This document shows positions 33,116-45,969 of a stretch of 64,000 nucleotides of DNA, one piece after another. This DNA comes from Trichobilharzia szidati (taxonomy: Eukaryota > Platyhelminthes > Trematoda > Strigeidida > Schistosomatidae), in the NCBI GenBank assembly GCA_944472155.2, contig OX235277.1, positions 12,782,804 to 12,846,803 on the forward strand, read 5' to 3'. Below the pieces are notes generated by a model. That model searched no databases, had not been told where the DNA came from, and was given only the letters and a program-made list of their open reading frames with translations. The position numbers and the translations under genes were made by a program. Every line of letters starts with the position of its first letter. Position 1 is the first letter of the stretch.

Positions 33116-35094
33116 TCAAGGACTCACCACTGTCAATAACGTAATTCTTACCAACAGATTTCTTTCAATACATTTCTTTACATTCTGAAAGATTTATGAT
33201 AAATACTTGATTCCATCAGAAGTTTCAAGTTCATCTAATTAGGTGTAATGGAAACAGAATATGTCGACTGAAGATAACCTGTAACATCCTCAGAGTGTCT
33301 CTGTTTTCATCGAATGTTTCTAAAATTCCGACTTCTAAGCCTTTGTTGGAATTTGTAAGAACTCAGTATCAAAGTTATGTTGTGAGTGTTTTGTGTGTGA
33401 ACGGTTTGCGCCACGGAATCGTGGATGTCTTACATCTTGAGTATTGCGATCATCGTGTCTCTTCGATGGAGAGTATCGCATTCGGACATGCGCTCACCAT
33501 GTTCGCGAACCTAATATACCCTTATTTCAGTGAATGCGTCGCGTTGTCATATATGTTTTTGCAAATAGTAGTTAGAACAACAGGCTTGCAAATTGACTAG
33601 TCAGGAAATCGGTATTCACAACTGCATGTGCATCACCGGTGATTTCAAAATCGGCGACAGCACATTTCATAAACGTGTAGAATTTCGCCAACTGATTTAG
33701 TAGAGATAAATCCTTTTTTGCCTGTCTTTCATGTTCCCTCATCACCATCTGATATTTCTATCCCACATCACACGAATCGAAGAGAATTACTCAATCCACA
33801 TGCTTGTCATCCGTACTAAACTATTCAGCCACTTGTTTGCGTGTTGATTTTAGTTAGGTGATTGTGAGTGAAATATGTCTGATGCGGTGTGATTTATGTT
33901 CGTTATCTCATATTCAAATAATGATGCACGAATTGATTAAGCCAGACTCCGATGGTGTCAACTGTATGCGAAGCAGGAACTTCTGATATTAGTCAGAAAT
34001 TGGCAAACAACTACCTTTAGCCGAATTTGTTTCATTGGTACCAACACAACGCGAATTAAAGTTCAATTGTCACAAGATTGACACGTTCACCAACAGAACA
34101 TATTCGGATATATAAATGGTGGATATTACTGTGTTAGAAAAGCATCTCAACTATTCACAATTCAGTGCTGTCCATGACATTTCTTATGTTCATTTCTTCA
34201 CCATAGTTACATTATTATTGATTATCACTCGTAGATCAATGTTTCAGGTCATTACTTCAAATAATCATACGTGTTGGGTAGAGTAAACAGTGGTCTCTTT
34301 CATTCTCGAGTTCGGTGTTTGAAGTAAGAGAACTGGTACCGTTACACTGTAGACTTTTCCTTCTCATAATCAACTAATCACAAATCAGTGAAGCTCGTCG
34401 CCTTCTCCTCAACCGTTGTGGTACATCCGTGACAGTTTATAATTTCTACACTTCTGTCATCTGAGTGAACACTCTTCGTGTGTCAATCACACTGTTTCCT
34501 TGTTGTAGGCATGATGGATATTTGAATCAGGAGAATAGATCTGTTGAAATATGTGCTCTTTGATGTGCATATGTCTGCATTATTCCATTGCGTGAAAGGA
34601 AACAGAGAACGAAATTTGTGAAATTTGTGTACTAATAAGTGAATAAGTCGGTTTCAACGCAGGACACACAGGTCACTGAACACAATGGAGATTATCATTA
34701 GCATTCCTATGAATAACAGTGATCAGTAGATATTCACATGTTTATATAAAGATTCAAAAGGTTTGCAGGACATGCCTCGGTTGCCTTGAATAAACTCTCT
34801 GCATCTCTGTCATTTCAATGTATGCTAGTTGATAACATTATTGTGCGTGAATGGATGGCAGATTTCTGCCAACTATGAACTGAACCTGATCTCTGACTAC
34901 GATTCACTTGGGTTAAACTTAGGTCACCTACAAATCTAGACGGGAATTGGTGTTAAGGTAGTAATGTGAATGTTTTACCTCGCAATAATTTATCGATTAA
35001 TTCATTCTTGACAATTTCATGTTGACTTTCAAAGCAAACTGCACCACTCTTTTTCATGCTGTATCAATATCTTCGTATTTTATTTTTTTGAAAG

Positions 35095-35288
35095 GTGAAC
35101 GCTGTGAATGTGTGGATGTCGATAGTAACAGTTTTAACTTTATGAATTGTTGTCCGTCATCTAGATGTCGAGAACGCAAATCAACAGGTGTTCAATTTTG
35201 TTGTAGACGACTAGGTGAATATTGTAAGGTAGATGAAGACTGCTGTGACAATAGTTGTCGAGATACTCGATGTGAAGTGAAAAAATGA
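35095..35288 (+). CDS. Knottin-like secreted peptide C, exon 2 (mature cysteine-rich domain)
   Basis: Begins after an AAAG acceptor in a T-rich tract and encodes 64 residues to a TGA. The twelve cysteines fall at 4, 6, 19, 20, 25, 36, 37, 44, 50, 51, 55 and 60 (junction Gly as 1), with the same spacing as copy A, again two C-C-CC-C-C sets. About half of the other residues differ from copy A, with a new C-terminal tail (EVKK). RKSTG at 28-32 and VDEDCC at 46-51 are conserved. AATAAA lies at 35333. The product should be secreted; function unknown. The high divergence compared with the flanking non-coding DNA points to diversifying selection rather than decay, because no cysteine and no frame is lost. 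Confidence 0.75.
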
Positions 35289-35332
35289 AAACTGAATTGT
35301 GAAATTTGTTTGTGGGTGTCGGGATAATGAGA

Positions 35333-35338
35333 AATAAA
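35333..35338 (+). terminator. Poly(A) signal of knottin gene C
   Basis: AATAAA about 45 bases after the stop codon, conserved in copies A and B. Confidence 0.65.
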
Positions 35339-36375
35339 TCACTTTTGACAAATTCCTTGTTTTCTGATCACAAATTCACAGATTCATTCGACATCTCACG
35401 AATTCAGGGTAATTTCCAATCTCACGTGATCTCCAAAATCAGTTAGTCAGTTGTAAATGTGTTAACAGAAGTTTGCTGATCAAGTGGTCTCAGTGAATAA
35501 TGAATGACCTGATGTAGTTAATTTCACTGGAAATTACACTGTCAATCTACACAGCGTATGATTAACATGTTTGCGGTTGAATACATTCCTTCACTGGCTT
35601 AAAATAGGTGTCATCGAGTATTTCCTTTGGTATGCATACAAAGCCGTATTCAGCGACCAGTAGTCGATGCTTGTGTTGATAAATGCGATCGAAGATAAAC
35701 GAAGGCAATTCTGGAATTCATAAATATATAGTGAGTGATAATTAAAGTGTATTCCTGCCTACATTCCGTCTATCGAAATGATTGCGTAACTTATGAAGGA
35801 TATCTCGGATATAACAGATGGATATTTGATGCATGAAACAACCACATTCAGTCTACATGCATCACGAATATGAGCATTTTGAGTTTGAATTAGCCTGTGC
35901 GATGAGAGATGTGCATTGTAATTTGTGCACTAACACGCAAAGCCTTACCTCAGCGTTAGGAATTACAGGAATACGCATGCATGTGTCTGTACCTGGAAAT
36001 AAGAACAATAGATGTAGAAGTCAACGAGACATGTATTCGAGTAATAAAAGGCGCCTACCGATTCATGACAAAATAGTGGTTTCTAACTGCACGCATCAGA
36101 TTGAGTGTTTATTCTGCTGATTCGCCACTGGTTCATTGTACCAGATAAATTGTATCTGTAGACTGTTACTTCGGAATCCAGTATTCACTGTGTAAATTAT
36201 TCAGAGAAAATTGTTTTGAAGAGACAGTTGCATTGACACTGATTTCAGGGTTACGAAATGAGAAGAGCATGAGTAGGAAGCAAACCCATTAAACATTTCA
36301 TAGACTCTGATTGCAAAGACCAGGTCCGTCTACATTAGATGACTATTCATTTTTGACAAATGATTCCTCATTCTC

Positions 36376-36530
36376 GAGTGGATTGGATGAATGCATAGGA
36401 GACAGCTGAATGACTTCACCAGACCAGGCCATGAAATGGAATCACTATGGGGACATATCGACAAGTCGGTCGTGGGTCAAACTGTTCTGTGGAGGTGGTC
36501 ATGTGAAGAGGAAATGAAAGGTGATTTTCA
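36376..36530 (+). pseudogene. RTE-type LINE, short 3' fragment
   Basis: Translated pieces (for example a Trp-Ile-Gly motif, TRPGHEM and RWSCEEEMK) correspond to the C-terminal end of the RTE ORF, seen at 44150-44310 and 21400-21570. It starts exactly where unit C loses homology to units A and B. Confidence 0.5.
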
Positions 36531-36599
36531 TTATTTTGACCAGCTAAATAAGTTTTCAAATGACGAAATAGCGATGTGCTTTTGGAACCCCCTTATGTA

Positions 36600-39500
36600 G
36601 TCGTAACATAACGAAAGAATAAAAAGCACAACAATGTCTCCCCAGTTTTCCACCTTGAATTTTACTTAAAAAGATTCTGAAATATTCCTAAACAAAAACA
36701 ATTTGAATTACATACAGAATTTGGTAATATGTTACATCTTAGACTGTCAGTTATACTGAGTTATAACATAAGTAATGATATTTTATTCTTCATACATAGG
36801 TTATTCTCATTTCTATAAAATACTTCATTCCTAGTAATGCTAGGAAGTCAAAGAACATTTTCCAAAGTCGAAATTAGCAATGTACGAACAAACCTGATCT
36901 CATTTTTGGATAATCAGATGAGTATTAGTCTCATTATTTATCAGTTTATGCCATCATGTCGGCACTGATAGGCTTAAATTTCGTCTGCTTTTTTTACCGA
37001 CGCCATTACCGAATCAACGGTATGCTTATCTGAGTTGTAGTCATCTGATTACGTCAATGACCAACAGTGCTACATCGATGTGTGCACGTATATGCACGTT
37101 GTTTCAAGATCGTTTTGCCAGAGTTCACATGTTTTTAGTTTATAAAATAACAAGCGATATCTATTAGAATGTTCAGTAGCTATAAATACTTGTCTGATTA
37201 GAAAACTGGGTCATCTGAATCTACATTCGGCACAGTTCATCAAAATTTTCTCTAATTCTTTTGGTTTCAACCATCTCTATATTTCCTAGTTCGCTAAATG
37301 TACTCACGCAGATTTTCAGTCTGCGTCGGTATTTATTGAGGACGAGATGAAAATATCATAAGAGATTAGTCTATATATCAGATTGAACAGTATTGCTTCA
37401 TAATATATAAAACAGACTGACGTCAGTGGATGAAGGCGAAATATTATGCATTTAATTAATCTGAGAATTCTGTAAATTGTGTTAGGATTTTGTCCAAAAT
37501 AAGGCTGTCACTTTTACTCATTTTGCTTATTTAACTATCCATTTTTCCTGTTGATATTTTTGTCTGTGGCGTTTGTGTTTGTTGAACATTGAACTTCAAC
37601 TAACCAGACTGATTTTAAACGCAGAATTTATCTTTTAGTGCTGTTTAGTTGATTTTTGAATTGTCAAAGAATGTCAGGTTGATGTCAGACATCAGGAAGA
37701 TTTATCAACTGATTTGACTGACATTTGGTCTTACTGACAGATTTGAACTTATTCGTTCAACTGCTCACACTGTGGTTCCAACAAGAAGAACCAGACAAAG
37801 GTGACCAAAATTCTGAAGTTCGAAAGTCACTTGTGCTTAGCAAATGTGCATCACACTTTTGAAATTAGGTTTTCCCATTTTCATAGAGATAAATATCGTG
37901 TGACCACAAAATGTAAGCATCACAGCTTTTCTGTAGTGGCGTGATTCACTTTGTTTGATATATGCATCAGTGTGAAAGGTCGAGTGGTTAAGAGAGGTGC
38001 CTCTCAGCTCCCCTAATGTGGGGTTTCTGTATGTGATGTTATTAAGACACTTATCAACTTGATCTCCAAATGTTAATAGCTGCTGTGTAATTATTTGCCT
38101 ACACATTCAGCAGTGTTGAAGTTCCTTGTAATTAATGGTAATTAAATATTCAAAAGAATTAATGTTAAACTGTCTGCTTAAGAAACGAATGGATATCGAA
38201 AGAACACGCATCCCAATCCATTAGAGATGTTTTACAAATAGCTCTATGTTACTATACGCACAGAGGCACCTGTTGGCATGGACTTCTTGACATCGGTTCA
38301 ACATCATTCAGCAGCAAAGTTTGGGTCGCAAGATGCTGACATTATTGAATTTCACATCCCTTTTTGTAGAAGTAAGTGAAGACTATGTATAAGGAGTTTT
38401 TGACAGTAGATGTTGCTGTCTATTTATTCTTTTCGTGTTTGTCCTAGACCACTGAACATTGTTATTTCAAAATCCCGTAAAGCTAAATAAGTTTTGTTAT
38501 TCCTTCATGACAAAAACTAATAGACACTTAATCTATCTCAAACCTGTTAAGTGGGAACAAATTCGGAAGTATGTTTTCTATTAAATGCCAACTACTATTT
38601 GGTCTTTTCTGAAAATGGCTTGTTCAACTTCAAAAGTTGAATCTATATCAAATTATGGAAATTAGTTGTTAGACGGTTGAGTTTTTCAAATGAAAATAGC
38701 TGTAAACTGAGGAATGACGGGGTTCTGCCTTCCTCAGCATGTCAGTGTAATGTAAGTGTAAATTCTACAATGTTCTTCTTAATTCAGAAAGACATAGCAC
38801 ATTTCATTTCCTCTGTCTTCGAGTATAACTTTGCTGTACTTCCTTCAAAATCTGCGGAAACAGAAGTCTTTTATTGTGAGACTGAGTGTTCTCGGTTGTT
38901 TGATTTTTTATCACAAACATAAATTGCAAAAACTGTGTGAACTTTTAACTACAAAATTAGGCAGTTATGACAATCAGAGTATAATGCGCATATTCAACAG
39001 CTGGCCAGATGTCATACATGGTTTTTTAAGGTTTTTTCTCAACAATTCGTGTGAAATGCTCCTACTATAGTATGGTGTTAGTGATATCAGTAGGAGGTAT
39101 ATTTCTGGACTCACATGTCACTTATTTAGATAGGAGGGCAGTCGGATACCACGGAGTGAATTAGGTGATATAAATTTGAATGCTGTAGATGGGCATAAAG
39201 TATCCCACATGAAATAAAATGGCAAGGAAATAATCAATCGGGTAACTTAAAAACATCAACAATAATGAGTATCACTCAGGAGTGATCACCACTTAGTCTA
39301 CAAGCACTTGAATAAAGGAGTATCGTTCAAAATAGTAAGTGATCCAGAATACAGAAAAAGTAAAGTCAGGATTTTCAAACTTCAACCAGTATGAACAATC
39401 GACAGTAAAGACAGTTCCCTGATCTATAAAAACACTATGCAGGTATAAAGATTTGGAATGAGATTGTGCAAAGATTATTCCTTGCTGATCAGTGTCGTAT

Positions 39501-40120
39501 AAGTTGATAAGAGAAAGGTGTTTATTTCACCTTTAATGATGCATTTCACTTTAATTCTGTAGAAGCAAACTGAATTGCACTTCTTACAATGAAAATAAGG
39601 AGCATTTATCGGTTTTTGATACTATTTTCAAGTAATATCCAGAGAACATATATATATCAGCCCATTGGTCATGCTTTCAGTAATACATCTAATGACATTT
39701 TTGTAGAAAGGCGCAGTAATAAGTGATGGTAGCCATACATTTAAAAGACCTATTCGTATGCTTTTTGAATGACTACTGGCATTTCAGTGAAATAACGTTT
39801 AGTGTGAGATTGTACACAAATATTCCAGTCACTGTGATCAGAAACTACTTAAATCAAAGTGAAATATTAGTATGCATGCCTTTTTCAAGCACTTTTCAGT
39901 CAATGTTACATATTTTCAAAAATGTCACTTCGTCTAGTAGACCTTAATACTATTTTCACTACTACTTTTTAGTGCTGACATTTCTCGTAACAGTTAGTTG
40001 TTCCACTAGTAACAGTCAATGCAGTTTCGTATTTTCGAATCCGTGAATCTCTGTGTTTATCATGCATAGAGATTTCTAATCCACCATCGACAAACGTCTC
40101 CTGGTGCAGAAAGTTAAGTC
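36600..40120. other. Non-coding stretch, nothing recognised
   Basis: No gene or repeat with a second copy was recognised. A short (AT)n run lies near 39645. Small open frames have no motif. Confidence 0.4.
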
Positions 40121-40159
40121 AAAGATCCTCAGTTATTCTGCGTTCAGGCAAACCATCCG

Positions 40160-40295
40160 AGAAATAATTCATTAGTCTATGTAGAATTCTATGTATTGAT
40201 AATGTACTAACTAGATGCAATACTGTAGTAAAAAGCTGAGAATTCAATTCTGTATCACATGTACTGTTTTGGAATAAAGCAAATTATTATTATTC
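40160..40295 (+). mobile_element. LINE 3' end with (ATT)n tail
   Basis: It aligns with the minus-strand copy at 5098-5260 and ends GGAATAAAGCAAATTATTATT. This is probably the 3' UTR of a CR1-like LINE. Confidence 0.5.
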
Positions 40296-40691
40296 GCCTC
40301 ATTATGTGGATAATTGTACACTTGATGCTGCTCAAACACATTGGTCAAGTGCAGTAATTCAGATCAACTCTGTGACCATATATAATTCTGGTGTATATGG
40401 GTGTGCCTCTGAAAATGCTGTTGTGACCCATATAAGAAGTTTGAACACCCACTCTTATCGAAGACAAAGCTAACCACCCTTATTCGTCTATTGTGAGTTC
40501 TGTTATCCTGAAACAAATCTGATTGTTATTAGGTGTGTATTTTACTGAATTATGTTTCTGGGCTATTTCCAAATATTCAGTGTTTGAGACTGTTTAGACT
40601 GTTTCTTGGAATTATTGATATAAGTATAAAACTTGGGCACTGTGGTGGAGTATAACTCCATAATGGTTAAGATTTTATTTTGATAAATCAA

Positions 40692-40845
40692 ACACAGTGT
40701 TGTACAGTTATATTAACTGATGACGTTTCGAGCACAAACTATTGCTCATAATCATATCAACTCATATCATATCAACTTGATATGATTATGAGCAATAGTT
40801 TGTGCTCGAAACGTCATCAGTTAATATAACTGTACAACACTGTGT
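40692..40845. repeat. Perfect 69-bp inverted repeat with 16-bp loop
   Basis: Arm 40692-40760 is exactly complementary to 40777-40845. The loop (40761-40776) itself repeats CATATCA. A perfect hairpin of this length is either very young, kept by function or conversion, or an artefact of assembly or template switching. No ORF is involved. Confidence 0.85.
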
Positions 40846-40849
40846 GTGT

Positions 40850-43090
40850 TTCTTGGAATAGTGGAATAAATGCTATTTCTCAGATGTGGTTTCCTTAAAG
40901 ACTGAGTGTTCTTCATCGAACACAGAAATATCCATACTTTTGTCCATTTCTGTCCAATCTGGTCTGTGAAGTCATGTGTTTAGTGCATTTAATTTCTTTC
41001 CACTTAGTTATACTATGACTGGGAATTCTCATAAGCAGAATTGTCATTCCTGTTATCAGATGCTTAAAATCAATCGGCAGGAAGCCACAGACGTGAACTC
41101 GGTGTGTGCTGGCACTCCTCAGCAAGTGGTACTTGAGACGTTGCAGTAACGCATATGCGTTTGGATACTCTAATACCAGCAAGCACGAAACCTGGATCTA
41201 AGGCTTTCTGCTGATCGCTCCCAACGATCTGATATTAAGAATTCTGAATATACTTTGAAAGCGAGTCACCCAGCACGGTGGTTACATTGCAGACTTGACT
41301 GATAGAATTTTGTCTTTACCAAACGAAGGACTAGGTAAATGGTACTATTTTATTTCCAATCAATAAAATGTTATTTATATTTTCAAATTCAGGAAAAAGC
41401 GCACCACATTAAATAATAAGCTGAAGAGAATGCGTTTCGACTAGTGAAAATAATCAAATTTCACGATATTTTTGTAACAGGTGGCTTGGGTGATGAATCA
41501 GTATTATAAAATTTATTTGCAACTGATTGCACTATATGTGCAATACGATTCACATTGCTAAGAGTAAGGCTTGCAATGGACTGCGAGATGAATGTTCTTT
41601 CCTGATCATTGGGTGTTCTTCAGTCCACTGTTGATATCCCTTATCATATTAACCCATATGGCTTCAAACGTTCACGTGTCAGAATAGAATTATTAGATTC
41701 ATTCCAAGAATATCAACGGAAAATCAAAACCATCTAGCGATATTGTCAATAATCGACATTCTTTAAAGTTGAAAGACAAATTAAATATGCGGAAATCCTT
41801 TCATTCTGTCTATTGCATCTTGTTGCTCATTTCAGAAAAACAAATTGCGTATTTAGACGTCTAGACTTCACCACATTATTTAATGATATGGCTCAATGAA
41901 ACCATGTGATCCTTATCTAAAGTATGCAAATCTGAAAATATAAAAAAATAGAGAAGTCCCACAGGGTTTCGCAGACACACAGTGCTAAGTGTTGCGTAAT
42001 ACAAGCTGTTCATGAGCGAAATAGTCTTCTGACTAGAGGCTATTTCTTCTTTCCACATTATAAAAGCTTCCGTCTTTGCTTAAATTGTATACAGCTTTAA
42101 ATGTTCCTTTGCTGATTTACTTTAATGCAGAGAACCTTATATATATACTGGACTGCAGGGACTTGGCTGGTTTCATTTTGGGTCACGAATCGAATCGAAG
42201 AATTTCACTGGAGAATCAAAGAGTAATGTTATGCTGTTTCTTTCAATTCCTTGGCTTTTCATCAGCACACAACCTTGAAATCAGCCGAAATCGAAACCTT
42301 TAGGTAACTAGGCAGGGCAGTTGGCTATTCAACCACTGTGACGGAATCCAACAGCCTGTGATGTTTTACTTCTGTCTATCCTTGTTATATAGCTGTTATT
42401 TGCAGAATGCCTGTCGTTACTTATGACTCTGTGTTTTCCACTGATTATGACGTCTCCAGATAAAATTAATCCTACACACACTAGTCAGTATTTAAAATCA
42501 GTGGGTTCTGCCTGTCTGGATGTAAGGACAAATACTCGTCAAAGTTTTCAGCTGTTGATGCCTCTGTATGCCGTAAATTTGTAGAAATTGAAACCACACG
42601 AGACACTGAGGTCCTTTCTAGAGGTTGATTAGTCAGAGAGATTGCTTCGTAACCGGGTGATTTGGAATTCTATCTCGAATTATGTCATCGGTGGGTACTG
42701 CCAAAGAGTCCAAGGATTGATAAAAATATATATCTATTTCTTTCAAGTTTTCCTAAGAGTGTCTAGCTGAGTTTAGTTCATGGTATAATTTAGGTTTATT
42801 TTCATCATCCACTTCATAATTCGAGACAACAATGGTACGTATCCACTTAAGCACATAAATCGACGCCCAGTTGATACTACGTCCTCCTAGGTGAGCGTAT
42901 CTCGATGCATATTCACAAATTATTATCGCATTTAACAAGTATGTACATTTGTAATTGGCATAATGAATTCAGAATTCTGAATAGACTCTTATTTCAATTT
43001 TTTACATGCCGAACATAATCGTTCACTTTAACAAATCAAAAAATATATGCACAGTAATATTCGAGTATCCTTCAGGTGACAGTATAAAGC
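40850..43090. other. Non-coding stretch, nothing recognised
   Basis: AT-rich sequence lacking a supported gene or repeat. None of the open frames shows a known domain. Confidence 0.4.
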
Positions 43091-43094
43091 TGTG

Positions 43095-44410
43095 TCCCAA
43101 GCAATAAACTAAGCCGCATCATCCTGGAGAGTATCAAACAAGAACTCGATGAAAAGCTACGACCGGAACAGGCTGGATTCAGGGGAAACAAGTCATGCAT
43201 TGATCAGATCGCCACATTACGGATCACCATTGAACAAAGCTTGGGATGGCAGTCACCTCTCTATCTCAACTTCATCAACTTTGAAAAGGCCTTCAGCAGA
43301 AAGCGTCGATTGAGAGGTGCTTTGGCAATTACTTCGTTACCATGGGTTTGCCTCCGACAATTATACATCTCATTCAACAGCTGTACGACAATGCTGCATG
43401 TCAAGTAATCCACAACGGGAGGCTCACGGAATCCTTCGAAGTAAGGACAGGAGTAAGACAAGCTGGCTGCCTGCTATCGCCAATGATTTTCCTGATTGCA
43501 GTAAACTGGACAATGCGACAAACAGCGAGCAATGAGGAAACAGGCATCAAATGGACCCTCATGAAAAACTTGGGGGATCTGGACTTCGCCAATGATATAT
43601 GTCTGATTTCTAACAAACTGGAAGATATGCAAGAGAAAAGCAACAAGTTGGCACAAGAAGAACCTAAGATAGGACTTCAGATGAACGTAGAGAAAACAGA
43701 GGTGATGAAGATTCCTGGGCAACAACAACAGAAAACAATCAGCATAAATGGGAGGAACCTGAAAGAAACAACCTCTTTTACGTACCTTGGAAGCATCGTT
43801 TCAACTACAGGCCAACGGAACTGACGAAGATATCAAAGCAAGATTCGGAAAAGCAAGACAAGCTTTCACTACTCTCAAGTCTTTGTGGAGGTCAACAGCA
43901 CTCAGCATCAAAAATAAAATCCGGATTTTAAACTCCAATGTGAAGGTAGTGCTAGTATACAGATCAGAGACTTGGCCAGCGCGTCATAAAGAGCATCTCA
44001 AACAAACTACAGACCTTCATTAACAGTTGTCTTCGCTCAATACTCAAGATCAGATGGCCGGCCAGAAAAGATCAGCAACAGAGATCTCTGGCAATGAGAA
44101 AACCAACCAGGAACCGGTTGTGCAACAAATAGGCAGGAAGAAATGGAGATGGATTGGCCATACTCTGAGAAAACAAACTATCGAGTGACATCACTAGATA
44201 AGCCCTAGTGTGGAACCCGAAAAGGAAGCAGCGAGTTGGTCGTCAGTGCAAGGGTGACATGGAGGAGGTCATGTGACGAGGAGATGAAAACGTGTGGGCA
44301 GACTTGGAGCCACGTGGAGACTCTAGCAGAGAACCGAACTCAATGGAGACGCTCGGCTGAAGCCCTATGTTCCACTAGGAATTAAAGGAAACAATAATAA
44401 ATAATAATAT
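43095..44410 (+). pseudogene. RTE-type LINE, RT fragment (5'-truncated), copy 2
   Basis: Homologous to 20350-21674. RT motif A reads LNFINFEKAF near 43270, with Asn replacing the catalytic Asp. It then has VRTGVRQAGCLLSPM, and the catalytic block DFANDICLIS near 43585, where Asn replaces the first Asp of FADD. The thumb NGRNLKETTSFTYLGSIV is near 43750. The 3' end TTCCACTAGGAATTAAAGG is followed by an (AATA)n tail. A small insertion near 43295 and frame changes near 43300 and 43820 break it. Both catalytic aspartate losses make it inactive. Confidence 0.8.
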
Positions 44411-44414
44411 GTAC

Positions 44415-45250
44415 ACCTTGAATAAATGTAGAGCTTAAAATAGACTTTACTGAAAGAGATCTGTTTTCTGGGTTATGGGTTCCTAATCGTGTGACATGAA
44501 TATTTTTCATATCTTTCTAAATACAGTTTGTGTTAAATTTTTGATGAGTGTTATAATTTGAAGTGAAAAATATGAAAGGTTACACATACGGCTAATTCAT
44601 AAAACATAAAAGTTACTGTGAAATTTTCAACACCTGAAAATAAGTCAACTAGTCTGCACTTTCAGACTAAATACAGAATAAATTTGGTTTTCAGTCACAT
44701 ACACAATAAAGATTTTCACTTTCGTGACAGTCTTGATGATGGCAAGTCTGTTTTTGTGAAATCTATTCGTCATACTGTGTAACTGAAACTGACTGTAGGA
44801 CAAGATTCTGGTAGGAGAGAATAATGAATGTAATGTAAGTAGTTGAAAGACTTTTTGCAGATGATGTGGTTAAACGCGAAATGTTATTAACAGTGAGATA
44901 TTTAGCCGTGCTTTCTCAAATAAAAATTGATACTGGATCTTTGCTCATCAAATCAGCACTAAACACCTGTGATTCAATTGATGCAACAGCGCATTTGTCT
45001 AACAAAAGAAAAAATGTAGTAGAAACGGCAGGAATTGAGACCGTATAAAGCATCTTGTGACATTTTGTGAGAACACACTTAGACGACTGTTAGCAACGAA
45101 TTGTACTTGGAACGTAATCCAGTCGAATGATTGTTGTGTATTGTATCAAATAGACTTATTTGGTATGGAATTCCTCTCTTTTTGTAATCTGGATCTACAG
45201 GAAATGATAGGTAAATACACTCAACATGTGTTATAATACTTGGTTAAGCA
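44415..45250. other. Non-coding stretch, nothing recognised
   Basis: AT-rich flank between the RTE copy and the fold-back element. No gene supported. Confidence 0.35.
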
Positions 45251-45255
45251 TTGTT

Positions 45256-45964
45256 TAGATTGAGAAGAATAAAATGTTCAGCAAAGATATCTTTTCGGCG
45301 ATTTCATTTTCAAAAGCTGTACAATCGCATTTAAATACATAATTTTAAATGGAGACAATTCTTGTTTGATTCTACATAATTATGACAGCGAATAAAAGGT
45401 GATAATTATTTCCAACTAGATATGGTTATACGAGAGGCTTAGAAACAAAAATTACGCAGGATTAGAACGGATATCAAGTGTGTAAAAATGAGCATGGATA
45501 CAAAATTGAAATAATAATTTTCAACTTGAGATGGGAATCAGGAGGTGCGAATATAGATTACAAGAGCCTCAGAAATTATACAGGGTTACAATTTTGTTTC
45601 CATGCTCATCTTCTATACACCTGTAATTCGTTGTAACCCTGTATAATTTCAAAGGCTCTTGTAACCTATATTCGCACCTCCTGATTCCCATCTCAAGTTG
45701 AAAATTATTATTTCAATTTTGTATCCATGCTCATTTTTAAACACTTGATATCCGTTCTAATCCTAAGTAATTTTGTTTATAAGCCTCTCGTGAAACCATA
45801 TCTAGTTGGAAATAATTATCACCTTTTATTCACCGTCATAATTATGTAGAATCAAACAAGAATTGTCTCCATGTAAAATTATGTATTTAAATGCGATTGT
45901 ACGGCTTTTGAAAATGAAATCGCCAAAAGGATATCTTGCTGAACTTCTTATTCTTCTCAGTCTA
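45256..45964. mobile_element. Fold-back element, about 335-bp inverted arms
   Basis: Arm 45256-45591 is inverted in 45631-45964 with only scattered mismatches, around a loop of about 39 bp. The arms start and end with AGATTGAGAAGAAT and its diverged complement. No transposase is present. Inside the right half, about 80 bp at 45588-45668 are echoed directly at 45714-45800, so the arms hold a degenerate internal repeat. The terminal 80 bp recur alone at 55999-56083, showing a dispersed family. It resembles fold-back or long-TIR non-autonomous DNA transposons. Confidence 0.75.
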
Positions 45965-45969
45965 ATGTT

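Larger units (their letters stand above)
31386..36375 (+). repeat. Segmental duplication unit C (knottin locus)
   Basis: The longest of the three knottin units. It matches unit A (1-4380) at both ends and holds about 0.9 kb of intron (33452-34345) missing from A, part of which is in unit B. It ends at about 36375, where an RTE 3' fragment begins. Confidence 0.75.
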
